Source: Dyella_A sp050749815 (GTDB lineage Bacteria; Pseudomonadota; Gammaproteobacteria; Xanthomonadales; Rhodanobacteraceae). Taken from it: a stretch of 64,000 nt of DNA. The position numbers and the translations under genes were made by a program. Shown here piece by piece: positions 34,734-43,102 of the stretch. The stretch covers positions 186,001 to 250,000 of the forward strand of contig NZ_CP192735.1 of the NCBI RefSeq assembly GCF_050749815.1, given 5' to 3'. The notes beneath the pieces are model-generated. The model ran no database searches. It saw nothing but the letters and a program-made list of their open reading frames with translations, and was not told the origin of the DNA. The number at the start of each line of letters is the position of its first letter. Within the stretch, counting starts at the first letter, position 1.

Positions 34734-34828
34734 GGCAGGAACCCGCGTCGATAAACGCCTAATGATAGACGCTGGGGGCCGGATTGGGCAGACTTCCGGG
34801 ACGCTTTCAAGGATGTCGCCCCCCGCCC

Positions 34829-35821
34829 ATGCGCCTGTTTCGCCTGCTGTCGATCCTGTTCGTGTTCAGCCTGGCCGGGCTGCCGTCCCTTCACGCACAG
34901 GGCGCGCCGACGCCCGATTCGCCCTACACGGTGACCCTGCCGGTCACCGACACCGGCGAGGCGCAGCGTGATGCCACCTTCGCCAACGCGCTGGGCCAGG
35001 TGCTGGCCCGCGTCGCCGGTGGCCAGGATCTGCGCGGCAAGCCCGGCTACGACGACGCGATCAAGGGTGCCACCGGGCTGGTGAGCAACTACCAGTACCA
35101 GCGCGCTGGCGACGGTATCGCCCTGCAGGTCACCTTCGACCGCGGCGCCGTGAACCATCTGATCGGCCAGCTCGGCGCGCCCGCCGCCGGGGTGAAGCCG
35201 CCCGTGCTGCTGCTGGTGCAGGGCACCGATGGCAGCCTGCTCGGCGGCGACTCGCTGGATGCATTGGCCAAATCTGCAGCTGTGCAGGGTTACGGTGTGG
35301 TCTATCCCGATCCCACCCAGCCGCCCTCGCTCGACCGGGTGGCAGCGGTGGATCCGGCGGCGATGGCCGACCTCACCGCCCGCTACAAGACCGGCCTGGT
35401 GCTGATCGGCCGCCTGCACCCGGGCAGCGTCGACTGGACCCTGGTCTCCGGCGGCGTCGCACAGAACTGGAACGACAGTGGCGCCACCGAGGACGCGATG
35501 TTCGCGGCCGCCGGCGGGGCCATGGCCGCGCGCGTGGGCAAGCAGCTCAACGTGATCGGTGCCGGCAGCAGCCAGGGCACGCTGTGGGTCGAGGGCGTGC
35601 GCTCGGCCATGGACTACGCCCAGTTGCTCAACGTGCTGCGCAACGATCCGGCGGTGCGCAAGGTGAGCACGGTCGGCGCGAAGGACGACGGCGTGCTGCT
35701 GCAGGTCACCTCGGCACTGCCGTTGAACGCACTGGCCTCGAACCTGGCCGCTGGCGGCCGCCTGCTGCAGGCACCGGCGCCCCATCCCGGTGCGGACGCC
35801 AGCCTGCGTTGGCTGCACTGA
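34829..35821 (+). CDS. DUF2066 periplasmic/secreted protein
   Basis: 330 residues from ATG 34829. Signal peptide (FRLLSILFVFSLAGLPSLHAQ), then the DUF2066 core: LPVTDTGEAQRDATFANALGQVLARVAGGQDL is its hallmark, given here split across residues 30-62. Function unknown. The purM / DUF2066 / AI-2E / hda order is a conserved neighbourhood in this group of bacteria as far as I recall. Confidence 0.82.
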   Translation: MRLFRLLSILFVFSLAGLPSLHAQGAPTPDSPYTVTLPVTDTGEAQRDATFANALGQVLARVAGGQDLRGKPGYDDAIKGATGLVSNYQYQRAGDGIALQVTFDRGAVNHLIGQLGAPAAGVKPPVLLLVQGTDGSLLGGDSLDALAKSAAVQGYGVVYPDPTQPPSLDRVAAVDPAAMADLTARYKTGLVLIGRLHPGSVDWTLVSGGVAQNWNDSGATEDAMFAAAGGAMAARVGKQLNVIGAGSSQGTLWVEGVRSAMDYAQLLNVLRNDPAVRKVSTVGAKDDGVLLQVTSALPLNALASNLAAGGRLLQAPAPHPGADASLRWLH

Positions 35822-35865
35822 ATGCGTTCGCTGCCGCTGGCTGAGCGCGCAACCGGAGCGCCGCG

Positions 35866-37035
35866 ATGAACGTCCAGGATTCCCGCCGCTGGCAACTGCT
35901 GGCCATCGTGGTGGTCATCGGTTACTTCACCTATCTGCTCGCCCCGGTGCTGATGCCGTTCGTGCTGGCCGGCATGCTCGCCTACCTGGGCGATCCGCTG
36001 GCCGACCGGCTGGAGAAGCTCGGCCTGGGTCGCACCCTGGCGGTCACCATCGTCTTCGTGGTGATCCTGTTGCTCACCGTGGGCGCGCTGCTGCTGCTGA
36101 TTCCGCTGATCTCGCGCCAGGTCGACAACCTCATCCAGAACCTGCCCAGCTACGGCGCGTGGATCCGCGACACGGCCGTGCCCTGGGTGCAGGCCAAGCT
36201 GCGGCTGGACCCGCACACCTTCGACACCGGCCGCGTCATGGATGCGGTGAAGGAGCACATCGGTTCCATCGGTAGCGTGATCGGCAAGCTGTCGCGCTCG
36301 GGCGTGGGCGTGCTGATGTGGATGACCAACCTGGTGCTGATTCCGGTGGTCGCCTTCTACCTGCTGCGCGACTGGGACCGCCTGGTGGCGTGGATCGACG
36401 CCATGCTGCCGCGCTCGATCGAGCCGACCGTGGCGCACCTGGCGCGTGAGTCGGACAAGGTGCTCGGCGCCTTCGTGCGCGGCCAGCTGCTGGTGATGCT
36501 GGCGCTGGGGATCTTCTACGGCGCCGGTCTCGCCCTCGTCGGGCTGTCGGTGGGGCCGCTGATCGGCATGATTGCCGGCCTGCTTAGCTTCGTCCCCTAC
36601 CTGGGTTTCATCATCGGCTTCGGCGCCGCGGTGATCGCGGTGCTGGTGCAGTACGGCGACTGGACTCACCTGCTGCTGGTGTGCGGCGTGTTCGTCATCG
36701 GTCAGCTGCTGGAAGGCTACGTGCTGGTGCCCAAGCTGGTCGGCGACAAGATTGGCCTGCACCCGGTGGCGGTGATCTTCGCGGTGCTGGCCGGCGGCTA
36801 CCTGTTCGGCTTCCTCGGCGTGCTACTGGCGCTGCCGGCCGCCTCGGTGATCCTGGTGCTGCTGCGCTACCTCACCGAGCGTTACCGCATGAGCGGGCTG
36901 TACACCGACACCGGGCCGGATGACCCGGTCATCGCCGAGGTCGACGTAACGGTGTCGATCGACGACGGCGCGGCTCCCGCCGATACGTCTGCGCCGCCCG
37001 GCCGCTCCGACGGATCGCCGCCCCCCGCGTCATGA
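35866..37035 (+). CDS. AI-2E family transporter (PerM-like permease)
   Basis: 389 residues with about eight TM helices. RQVDNLIQNLPSYGAWI and the late VGDKIGLHPVAVIFAVLAGG segment are signatures of the AI-2E exporter / PerM family. Substrates vary (AI-2 export, Na+/H+ antiport), so none is assigned. Its stop overlaps the start of hda (ATGA). Confidence 0.88.
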   Translation: MNVQDSRRWQLLAIVVVIGYFTYLLAPVLMPFVLAGMLAYLGDPLADRLEKLGLGRTLAVTIVFVVILLLTVGALLLLIPLISRQVDNLIQNLPSYGAWIRDTAVPWVQAKLRLDPHTFDTGRVMDAVKEHIGSIGSVIGKLSRSGVGVLMWMTNLVLIPVVAFYLLRDWDRLVAWIDAMLPRSIEPTVAHLARESDKVLGAFVRGQLLVMLALGIFYGAGLALVGLSVGPLIGMIAGLLSFVPYLGFIIGFGAAVIAVLVQYGDWTHLLLVCGVFVIGQLLEGYVLVPKLVGDKIGLHPVAVIFAVLAGGYLFGFLGVLLALPAASVILVLLRYLTERYRMSGLYTDTGPDDPVIAEVDVTVSIDDGAAPADTSAPPGRSDGSPPPAS

Positions 37036-37736
37036 CTGCCCAGTTGCCGCTTGCCCTGCGCTGGCCGCGTCGCCAGCGCTTCGAGCACTTCCACGCCGGC
37101 GCGCACAACGCGGCGGCACTGGCGGCGGTGCAGGCGCTGGCCGGCGAGCCGGGCGCGCCGTGGGTGTACCTGCATGGACCGGCCGGGAGCGGCCGCAGCC
37201 ACCTGCTGCTCGCTGCGGCGCAGGCGGCCAGCGCCGCCGGTCGGCGCGTGCAGTACCTGCCGCTGGCGACCCTGGCCGATCGTGCGGCGGCGTTGCGCGG
37301 TGTCGCCGGCAGCGAGTGGCTGGCGCTGGACGACCTGGGCGCGCTGGCCGGTGAGCGCGATGCCGAACACGCGCTGTTCGACCTGTACAACCGTACCCGC
37401 GCCGACGGCGGCGCGATGCTGTTCGCGGCCGCGGCGATTCCTTCGGAGCTGGGCCTGGGCCTGCCGGACCTGCGCTCGCGCCTGGGCGCCTGCACCCAGT
37501 TCACGCTCAAGCCGCTGGACGATGCCGAACGCCGCCAGGTGCTCAAGGCGCAGGCGGCGGTGCGTGGCATCGAACTGGACGAGCCCGTGCTGGACTGGCT
37601 GTTCGCCCGCTACGCCCGCGACCTCGGCGCACTGCTGGACCTGCTCGATCGCCTCGATCAGGCCTCGCTTGCCGCCCAGCGACGCATCACCGTGCCGTTC
37701 CTGCGCGGTTTTCTGCGTGAGCGCGGCGATCGCTGA
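37032..37736 (+). CDS. hda: DnaA regulatory inactivator Hda
   Basis: 234 residues, AAA+ domain homologous to DnaA domain III. P-loop GPAGSGRSHLL carries Arg in place of the usual Lys, as in E. coli Hda, which binds ADP. Sensor and arginine-finger regions follow (LRSRLGACTQFTLKPLDD). With the loaded beta clamp it stimulates DnaA-ATP hydrolysis. Coupled to the AI-2E family gene by a 4-bp overlap. Confidence 0.92.
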   Translation: MTAQLPLALRWPRRQRFEHFHAGAHNAAALAAVQALAGEPGAPWVYLHGPAGSGRSHLLLAAAQAASAAGRRVQYLPLATLADRAAALRGVAGSEWLALDDLGALAGERDAEHALFDLYNRTRADGGAMLFAAAAIPSELGLGLPDLRSRLGACTQFTLKPLDDAERRQVLKAQAAVRGIELDEPVLDWLFARYARDLGALLDLLDRLDQASLAAQRRITVPFLRGFLRERGDR

Positions 37737-37763
37737 AGTCTTTCGGCCAGGGAGGGTTCGACC

Positions 37764-38351
37764 ATGTGGAAGTGGCTGGTGCCGGTTCTCTGCTTCTGGG
37801 CGTTCCAGCTTGCCGCGATGGAAAACGATGCGGCCACGCATTCGTCAGTGTATGCGGGCACTTATACGGTTCGCTTCTGCCATGGATCGTGTCCAGCGTC
37901 TACATACCGTACCGCGACGATGGTTCTGTTCGACCGGCCGCTTCGCGACGCGCAGGGACAAACACATACCAAGTGGCTGGAACAGGGCCACGTCAATGGC
38001 TGCCTGATACTCGACCCGGTACATGGTCCGCCTGGCGGGTGGGTGTTCTATCCCGGGCTGGCACCCCGGCGGTTCATCGCCTGGTCGGTAGTGGACGGCC
38101 AGACGGCAAGCTTCGAGCTCGATCGCACGGTGGATGCCGGCTATCAGGTCGAGCTGCGGCCGACTCCATCAGGCCTGGGCGGCACCGGTATGTTCTGGAG
38201 TGCATCGCGTCCCCCGGGTACTGCGCCCTTGCCGCAACACGACGAAGTCCGCGCCCGCCGAGTCGGCGATGCCGACCCGTCGCGCTGTCCACGCCTGGAG
38301 GCGGGCGTGGGCGAGCGTCGGCCGTTCGGAAGCGCCGTGCTCAGGCCTTGA
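37764..38351 (+). CDS. Predicted secreted protein, unknown
   Basis: 195 residues. Signal peptide (MWKWLVPVLCFWAFQLAA) after a strong SD (GGGAGG, 7-nt spacing). The mature part has four cysteines, no domain I recognise, and a C-terminal motif VRARRVGDADPSRCPR. The last codons run into a displaced copy of the suhB 3' end, so the present C-terminus (after about residue 183) may be new. A diverged copy of the same tail lies at 38524-38668. Three of the cysteines are clustered as FCHGSCPAS near the N-terminus and in NGCLIL. Confidence 0.6.
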   Translation: MWKWLVPVLCFWAFQLAAMENDAATHSSVYAGTYTVRFCHGSCPASTYRTATMVLFDRPLRDAQGQTHTKWLEQGHVNGCLILDPVHGPPGGWVFYPGLAPRRFIAWSVVDGQTASFELDRTVDAGYQVELRPTPSGLGGTGMFWSASRPPGTAPLPQHDEVRARRVGDADPSRCPRLEAGVGERRPFGSAVLRP

Positions 38352-38523
38352 GCGGCGTCGGCGAGGCGTTCGCGCCGATAGCGTCGACCATCGCCTTGGC
38401 CACGTTGAGGGTGCCGGCGATCAGGTTGCCGCTGGCGCAATGCCATCGCGGCCGGCGAAATCGCGGTAGCGACCGCCGCCTCGTGCACCAGCAGCACGCC
38501 GGCGGCCATGTCCCTCGGCTTAG
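38341..38523 (-). pseudogene. Truncated duplicate of the suhB 3' end
   Basis: This segment copies the last ~180 bp of the intact suhB gene (39213-39395), including its stop codon, at roughly 90 % identity, with two single-base deletions that break the frame. It stops abruptly at CATGTCCC. It has no start region and cannot encode a working protein. It overlaps the end of the preceding plus-strand gene. Confidence 0.85.
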
Positions 38524-38668
38524 CGTCGGCGGCTGGGGCGGCGCCGTGGGTGCGGTGGCGCCGGACAGCCCTTTGGTCGAGCGCGATCAGGTCGTCGCCG
38601 AGCGCATCGGCGAGCCCGATCCCAGTGACTGCCCGCGTCCGGCGCCGGTGCAACGTCACCGTTCCTGA
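38524..38668 (+). pseudogene. Remnant: duplicated C-terminal tail of the 37764 gene
   Basis: An open stretch without a start reads ...PLVERDQVVAERIGEPDP-SDCPRP and ends in TGA at 38668. It matches the tail PLPQHDEVRARRVGDADP-SRCPR of the gene at 37764-38351. It appears to be the end of a lost second copy, now joined to the suhB fragment. Confidence 0.55.
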
Positions 38669-38755
38669 AAAGGCTTGCGGGCACTGTCCGGCCACGTGCC
38701 GATCGTGGATGCTTCGCCGGCCGCGAACACCCGCCACGATCTTCAAGGAGAGCCC

Positions 38756-39145
38756 ATGTCCGATCCCTACAATTCCGCGCCGGCACCGGCCGACGCCGGC
38801 CTCACGCTGACCGAGGCCATGGTCACCACGGCGCTGGAGCTGCCGGGCTATCGCGTGGTGCGCAACCTCGGCGTGGTGCGCGGCCTCACCGTGCGCTCGC
38901 GATCCATCGTGGGCAACTTTCTCGGCGGACTGCAGACCCTGTTCGGCGGCAACATCACCATCTACACCTCGCTGTGCGAGCAGGCCCGGGCGGAGACCTT
39001 CCGCCAGATGGTCATGCACGCGCGGCAGAAGCGCGCCAACGCGATCATCGCCATGCGCTACGACGCCACCGAAGTGATGGCCGGGCTGACTGAGGTGCTG
39101 TGCTACGGCACGGCGGTCGTGGTGGAGCCCGATCCTTCGCGCTGA
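38756..39145 (+). CDS. UPF0145 / YbjQ-family protein
   Basis: 129 residues. A core of PGYRVVRNLGVVRGLTVRSRSIVGN, ARAETFRQMVMHARQKRANAIIAMRYD and CYGTAVVVEP matches the YbjQ (heavy-metal-binding domain, UPF0145) family, which assembles into pentameric beta rings; its role is uncertain. Start ATG 38756 after AAGGAGA. It converges with suhB, with a terminator between. Confidence 0.82.
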   Translation: MSDPYNSAPAPADAGLTLTEAMVTTALELPGYRVVRNLGVVRGLTVRSRSIVGNFLGGLQTLFGGNITIYTSLCEQARAETFRQMVMHARQKRANAIIAMRYDATEVMAGLTEVLCYGTAVVVEPDPSR

Positions 39146-39164
39146 AACTGGGGTCCCGAAACGA

Positions 39165-39190
39165 CGAAGGGCGCCGCGAGGCGCCCTTCG
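39165..39190. terminator. Terminator-like hairpin between convergent genes
   Basis: Perfect 11-bp stem (CGAAGGGCGCC/GGCGCCCTTCG) with a GCGA loop. There is no long T-run on the plus side; a short TCGTTTCG follows on the minus side, suiting the end of suhB. Confidence 0.6.
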
Positions 39191-39212
39191 TGCATCCACC
39201 CAGTGGAGGGAT

Positions 39213-40016
39213 TCAGGCCTTCAGCAGCGTCGGCGTCGCGTTCGCGCCGATGGCGTCGACCATCGCCTTGGCCACATTGAGATTGCCGGCGATCAGGTTG
39301 CCGCTGGCGGGAATGCCGTCGCGGCCGGCGAAGTCGCAGTAGCGACCGCCCGCCTCGTGCACCAGCAGCACGCCGGCGGCCATGTCCCACGGCTTGAGGC
39401 CGATCTCGAAGTAGCCGTCGTAGCGGCCCGCGGCGGTGTAGGCAAGGTCCAGCGCGGCGGAGCCCGAGCGGCGGATGTCCTCGGCCTGGCCGAGGATCGC
39501 CCGGGTCATGTCCAGCTGCGGGTTCAGGTGCGCGCGCTGGCGATAGGGGAAGCCGGTGGCGATCACCGCCCCGCCCAGGTTCTCGCGCTTGCTCACGCGC
39601 ATGCGGCGGTCGTTGAGGAAGGCGCCGTCGCCCTTGCTGGCGGTGAACAGCTCGTCGCGCAGCGGATCGAACACCACGCCGTGCATCGGCACACCCTTCT
39701 CGAGCAGGGCGATGGACACGGAGAAATGCGGGATGCCGCGCAGGTAGTTGTGCGTGCCGTCCAGCGGGTCGATCACCCACTGCAGCGGGCCCTTGCCGAT
39801 GGCGCCGCTTTCCTCGCCGAGGATGGCATGGTCGGGGTAGGCGCGGCGCAGTTCCTTGATGATCTCGGCCTCGGCCAGCTTGTCGACTTCGGAGACGAAG
39901 TCCATCTGCTGCTTCTCGACGATGTTCAGGCCGTCGATGCGGTTCATGTAGCGCAGGATGATGTTTCCTGCAGCGCGCGCGGCGCGCGCCGCGATGGTGA
40001 CGGCGGGTCTTGGCAT
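39213..40016 (-). CDS. suhB: Inositol-1-monophosphatase family protein SuhB
   Basis: 267 residues. Metal-binding motifs GEESG, DPLDGTHNYL and WDMAAGVLLVHEAGG are all intact. Family members hydrolyse inositol phosphates; E. coli SuhB also joins the rRNA antitermination complex. Divergent from trmJ over a 136-bp gap. A broken copy of its 3' end lies about 0.7-0.9 kb downstream. Confidence 0.93.
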   Translation of the reverse strand: MPRPAVTIAARAARAAGNIILRYMNRIDGLNIVEKQQMDFVSEVDKLAEAEIIKELRRAYPDHAILGEESGAIGKGPLQWVIDPLDGTHNYLRGIPHFSVSIALLEKGVPMHGVVFDPLRDELFTASKGDGAFLNDRRMRVSKRENLGGAVIATGFPYRQRAHLNPQLDMTRAILGQAEDIRRSGSAALDLAYTAAGRYDGYFEIGLKPWDMAAGVLLVHEAGGRYCDFAGRDGIPASGNLIAGNLNVAKAMVDAIGANATPTLLKA

Positions 40017-40152
40017 GGCTTGGGCTTTTTAAAAAGAACGGGTTAGCGGCCGCGAATTCTAGCAGAGGCGCGGCCCGGCGGCAGGCGCGGCGCGGGTTCG
40101 GGGCTGGCTGGACTATCCTATACGGCTGTTTCCGCTCCCCAAGACCCGCGCC

Positions 40153-40917
40153 ATGTCCGCTCTCGATCTCGCTCCGCTGTTCCGTTTCGTGCTGGTGCGC
40201 ACCTCGCATCCGGGCAACATCGGCAGCGCCGCGCGGGCGATCCGCACCATGGGTTTCACCCGGCTGAGCCTGGTGGCGCCGCACCGCTTTCCCGACCCCG
40301 AGGCCTCGGCGCTGGCCGCCGGCGCCGACGACGTGCTGGAGGCCGCTCCGGTGCACGACGACCTGGTTGGCGCACTGGCCGGCAGTACCTTCGCACTCGG
40401 GCTTTCCGCGCGCCGGCGCGGCGTCAACCTGCCCGAGCTGAGCCCGCGCGAGGGCGTAGCGCAGGCGCTGGCCGCCGCCGCCCGCGGCGAGCAGGTGGCG
40501 TGGGTGTTCGGCAACGAGCGCACCGGCTTGGAGAATGAGGAGCTGGCGCGCTGCCACGCCATGGTGCGCATCCCGAGCGTGGAGGATTTCAGCTCGCTCA
40601 ATCTCTCCCAGGCAGTGCAGGTGATGGCCTACGAGCTGCGCCTGGCGCTGCTCGGTGACGAGGCGCCCGAGGCGCCGCCGCTGCACGAGGAGCCGCCGGC
40701 CGATGCGGAGAAGATGGAGCGCTTCTACGAGCACCTGGCGCAGACGCTGGACGACATCGACTTCCACAAGGGCCGCACGCCGACCACGATCATGCTCAGG
40801 CTGCGCAAGCTGTTCCAGCGCGCGCAGATGAGCGAGCGCGAGCTGCGCGTGTTGCACGGCATCTTCGCTGATGCCCAGCGCATGGCCCAGTTGGCCGGTG
40901 AGCGCGGCAAGTCCTGA
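40153..40917 (+). CDS. trmJ: tRNA (Cm32/Um32) methyltransferase TrmJ
   Basis: 254 residues. SPOUT fold: FVLVRTSHPGNIGSAARAIRTMGF opening, then FGNERTGLENEELARCHAMVRIPS, the knotted SAM-binding region, followed by SSLNLSQAVQVMAYELR. A helical C-terminal extension (about 165-254) distinguishes TrmJ from TrmL. It methylates the ribose of nucleotide 32 in several tRNAs. Divergent from suhB, as in many gammaproteobacteria. Confidence 0.93.
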   Translation: MSALDLAPLFRFVLVRTSHPGNIGSAARAIRTMGFTRLSLVAPHRFPDPEASALAAGADDVLEAAPVHDDLVGALAGSTFALGLSARRRGVNLPELSPREGVAQALAAAARGEQVAWVFGNERTGLENEELARCHAMVRIPSVEDFSSLNLSQAVQVMAYELRLALLGDEAPEAPPLHEEPPADAEKMERFYEHLAQTLDDIDFHKGRTPTTIMLRLRKLFQRAQMSERELRVLHGIFADAQRMAQLAGERGKS

Positions 40918-40948
40918 GCTGCTGAGTGCCGGGGTCGAGCGCGCGGAC

Positions 40949-42286
40949 TCAGCCGCCCCGCGTGACCTCGTCGTCAGCGCTGTCGGCCACGACCGTGCGC
41001 GTCACCAGCAGCTTGTCGATCCGTGCGCCGTCCAGGTCCACCACTTCGAAGCGCACCCCGCGCCAGGCGAACACTTCGCCCACCTGGGGAATGTGGCCCA
41101 GCGCGGTCATCACCATGCCGGCCACGGTGCGGAAATCGTGCTCGTCCTCACCCGGCAGCTCGCCCACGCGCAGCAGCTCGCGCAGGTCGTCGGTGGACAA
41201 CGTGCCGTCGACCAGCCAGCTGCCGTCGTCGCGCTTGACGATCGGCGAGTGCTCCTCGCCGGCACTGCCGTGACCGAGCTGCGCCACCCCGACCACCGCC
41301 GAGAGCAGGTCGTTGATGGTCACCACGCCTTCGATGTCGCCGTATTCGTCCACCACCAGCGCCATCGGCGTCTCGGCGTCGCGGAATTCCTCCAGCAGGT
41401 CCAGCGCGCGCCCGGTGGCCGGCACGTACAGCGGCTTGGACAGGTGCCGGAACAGGTCGGGCACGCCCTGGCCCAGATCGGCCAGCAGGCTCTTCACCTC
41501 CACCACGCCCACGATGTCGCTCTCGTCGGCGCGGTACACCGGGTAACGCGAGTACGGCGTCTCGCGCAGCACCTCCAGGTTCTCCGCCAGCGGCGCGGCG
41601 ATGTCCAGCCAGGCGATGCGCATGCGCGGGGTCATCACGCTGTCCACCGAACGATCGCCCAGGCGCAGCACGCGGTTGACCATGTTGTGCTCGTCGGCAT
41701 CCAGCACGCCCTGCTCGGCGCTCTCGGCCACCAGCAGGCGTATCTCCTCCTCGGTCACCGCGCTGGTGCCGCGGTCGGTGACGCGCAGCAGTTTGAGCAC
41801 CAGCGAGCTGCACACGTTGAGCAGCCACACGAACGGCGCGCAGATCCGCGACAGCACCAGCATCGGCAGGCCGACCACCATTGAGGCGGTTTCCGGCGCG
41901 GCCAGAGCGAGGCGCTTGGGCACCAGCTCGCCGAACACGATCTGGATGAACGAGATCGCCACGAAGCCCAGCGCAAAGCCCAGCGCGTGCGCGTACGGCT
42001 CCAGCCACGCGGCATGGCCGCGATGCAGCGCATCGGCGATGTGGTCGCCCAGCGCATCGCCGGCCAGCGCGCCGGTGAGCAGCATCACGATGGTGATACC
42101 CACCTGCACGGTGGACAGGAAGCGCTCGGGCGCTTCGGCCTGGGCCAGCGCCACGCGGGCGCGCCGCCTGCGGTCGGCCAGGTGCTTGAGGCGACTCTTG
42201 CGCGAGGCGACCAGCGCCATTTCCGACAGCGCGAAGAAACCGTTGCACAGCGAGAGCACGAAGACGAGCGCGATTTCGGTCAGCAT
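40949..42286 (-). CDS. CNNM/CorC-type membrane protein (hemolysin family)
   Basis: 445 residues: N-terminal DUF21/CNNM transmembrane domain with about four helices (TEIALVFVLSLCNGFFALSEMAL; FGELVPKRLALAAPE), a CBS pair (SVDSVMTPRMRIAWLD; MALVVDEYGDIEGVVTI) and a CorC_HlyC domain (DGSWLVDGTLS...FEVVDLDGARID). Relatives function in Mg2+ or Co2+ efflux; the old name 'hemolysin' is probably misleading. Divergent from the DUF47-pit pair. Confidence 0.9.
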   Translation of the reverse strand: MLTEIALVFVLSLCNGFFALSEMALVASRKSRLKHLADRRRRARVALAQAEAPERFLSTVQVGITIVMLLTGALAGDALGDHIADALHRGHAAWLEPYAHALGFALGFVAISFIQIVFGELVPKRLALAAPETASMVVGLPMLVLSRICAPFVWLLNVCSSLVLKLLRVTDRGTSAVTEEEIRLLVAESAEQGVLDADEHNMVNRVLRLGDRSVDSVMTPRMRIAWLDIAAPLAENLEVLRETPYSRYPVYRADESDIVGVVEVKSLLADLGQGVPDLFRHLSKPLYVPATGRALDLLEEFRDAETPMALVVDEYGDIEGVVTINDLLSAVVGVAQLGHGSAGEEHSPIVKRDDGSWLVDGTLSTDDLRELLRVGELPGEDEHDFRTVAGMVMTALGHIPQVGEVFAWRGVRFEVVDLDGARIDKLLVTRTVVADSADDEVTRGG

Positions 42287-42379
42287 CGTGCGGGCTGGAA
42301 ATGGGCAGACATGGGCGCAGTGTAGGGCGAGGGCCGGCCCGGTTCACGCACGGCCGCGCTGCTGCCGGGTGGGCGGCTC

Positions 42380-42401
42380 CTGTAACATATTCGTCATTTA
42401 T
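42380..42401 (+). promoter_or_regulatory. Candidate Pho box upstream of DUF47-pit
   Basis: Two 11-bp direct half-sites, CTGTAACATAT and TCGTCATTTAT, lie 21 bp before the DUF47 start. Each matches five of seven bases of the PhoB half-site CTGTCAT. The downstream genes are phosphate-transport genes, which fits, but the match is imperfect. Confidence 0.4.
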
Positions 42402-42421
42402 ACCGCCCCAAGGTGCCGCGA

Positions 42422-43051
42422 ATGTTTTCCCTGCAAGCGATGTTTGGCAAAGGCGACCGCTTCTATGGCCTGCTCGAGCAGAGCGCCGAGGCGGCTGGCG
42501 AGAGCGCCCGCGCCCTGCGCGAACTGGTCAGCCAGACCGACCACGCCCCGGTGATGGCCGCTTTCGCCTCCAGCCGCGCCCGCGAAAAGGCGCTGGCGGC
42601 GCAGATCAGCGAGGAGCTGGTGAACACCTTCGTCACCGCGCTCGATCGCGAGGACATCGAGGCGCTCAACGCGGCGCTGTACAAGATTCCCAAGACGGTG
42701 GAGAAGTTCGCCGAGCGCTACACCATCGTCGCCGAGCGCCTGGCCGGTGTGGATTTCGCCCAGCGCGCGCTGGTGCTGGAGCGCTCCGCCGAGGTGGTGG
42801 TGGAGATGATCGGCGAGCTGCGCCGCGGCCTGCGCATCGATCCGGTCAAGAAGCTGCAGGATCGCCTGCAGGCGCTGGAGTCTGAGGGCGACAAGATGCT
42901 GCTCGCGCCGTATCGCACGCTGTACGTCGAGGGCAACGACGCGATGCGCGCCATGCTTGCCAAGGACCTGTTCGAGCTGATCGAGAAGGCGATCGACAAG
43001 TGCCGCGACGTGGGCAACGTCGTGTACTCGATCGTGCTGAAGAACTCCTGA
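42422..43051 (+). CDS. DUF47-family (PhoU-like) Pit accessory protein
   Basis: 209 residues, all helical, PhoU-like: FGKGDRFYGLLEQSAEAAGESARAL at the start, then VEKFAERYTIVAERLAG. DUF47 proteins are encoded beside Pit transporters and are thought to gate them. Start at ATG 42422; a GTG three codons earlier is possible. pit follows after 51 bp. Confidence 0.9.
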   Translation: MFSLQAMFGKGDRFYGLLEQSAEAAGESARALRELVSQTDHAPVMAAFASSRAREKALAAQISEELVNTFVTALDREDIEALNAALYKIPKTVEKFAERYTIVAERLAGVDFAQRALVLERSAEVVVEMIGELRRGLRIDPVKKLQDRLQALESEGDKMLLAPYRTLYVEGNDAMRAMLAKDLFELIEKAIDKCRDVGNVVYSIVLKNS

Positions 43052-43102
43052 GGGCGCCGCCATGCAGACACTCAATCCCCGCACTGCCCACGGGTGCCGC
43101 GC

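Noticed and set aside
37160..37220. Loss of the Walker A lysine in Hda (GSGRSH)
   Set aside because: E. coli Hda has the same Arg, so it is normal for the family.
39103..40857. Minus-strand frame spanning suhB and trmJ
   Set aside because: It reads suhB out of frame and crosses the divergent promoter; no domain.
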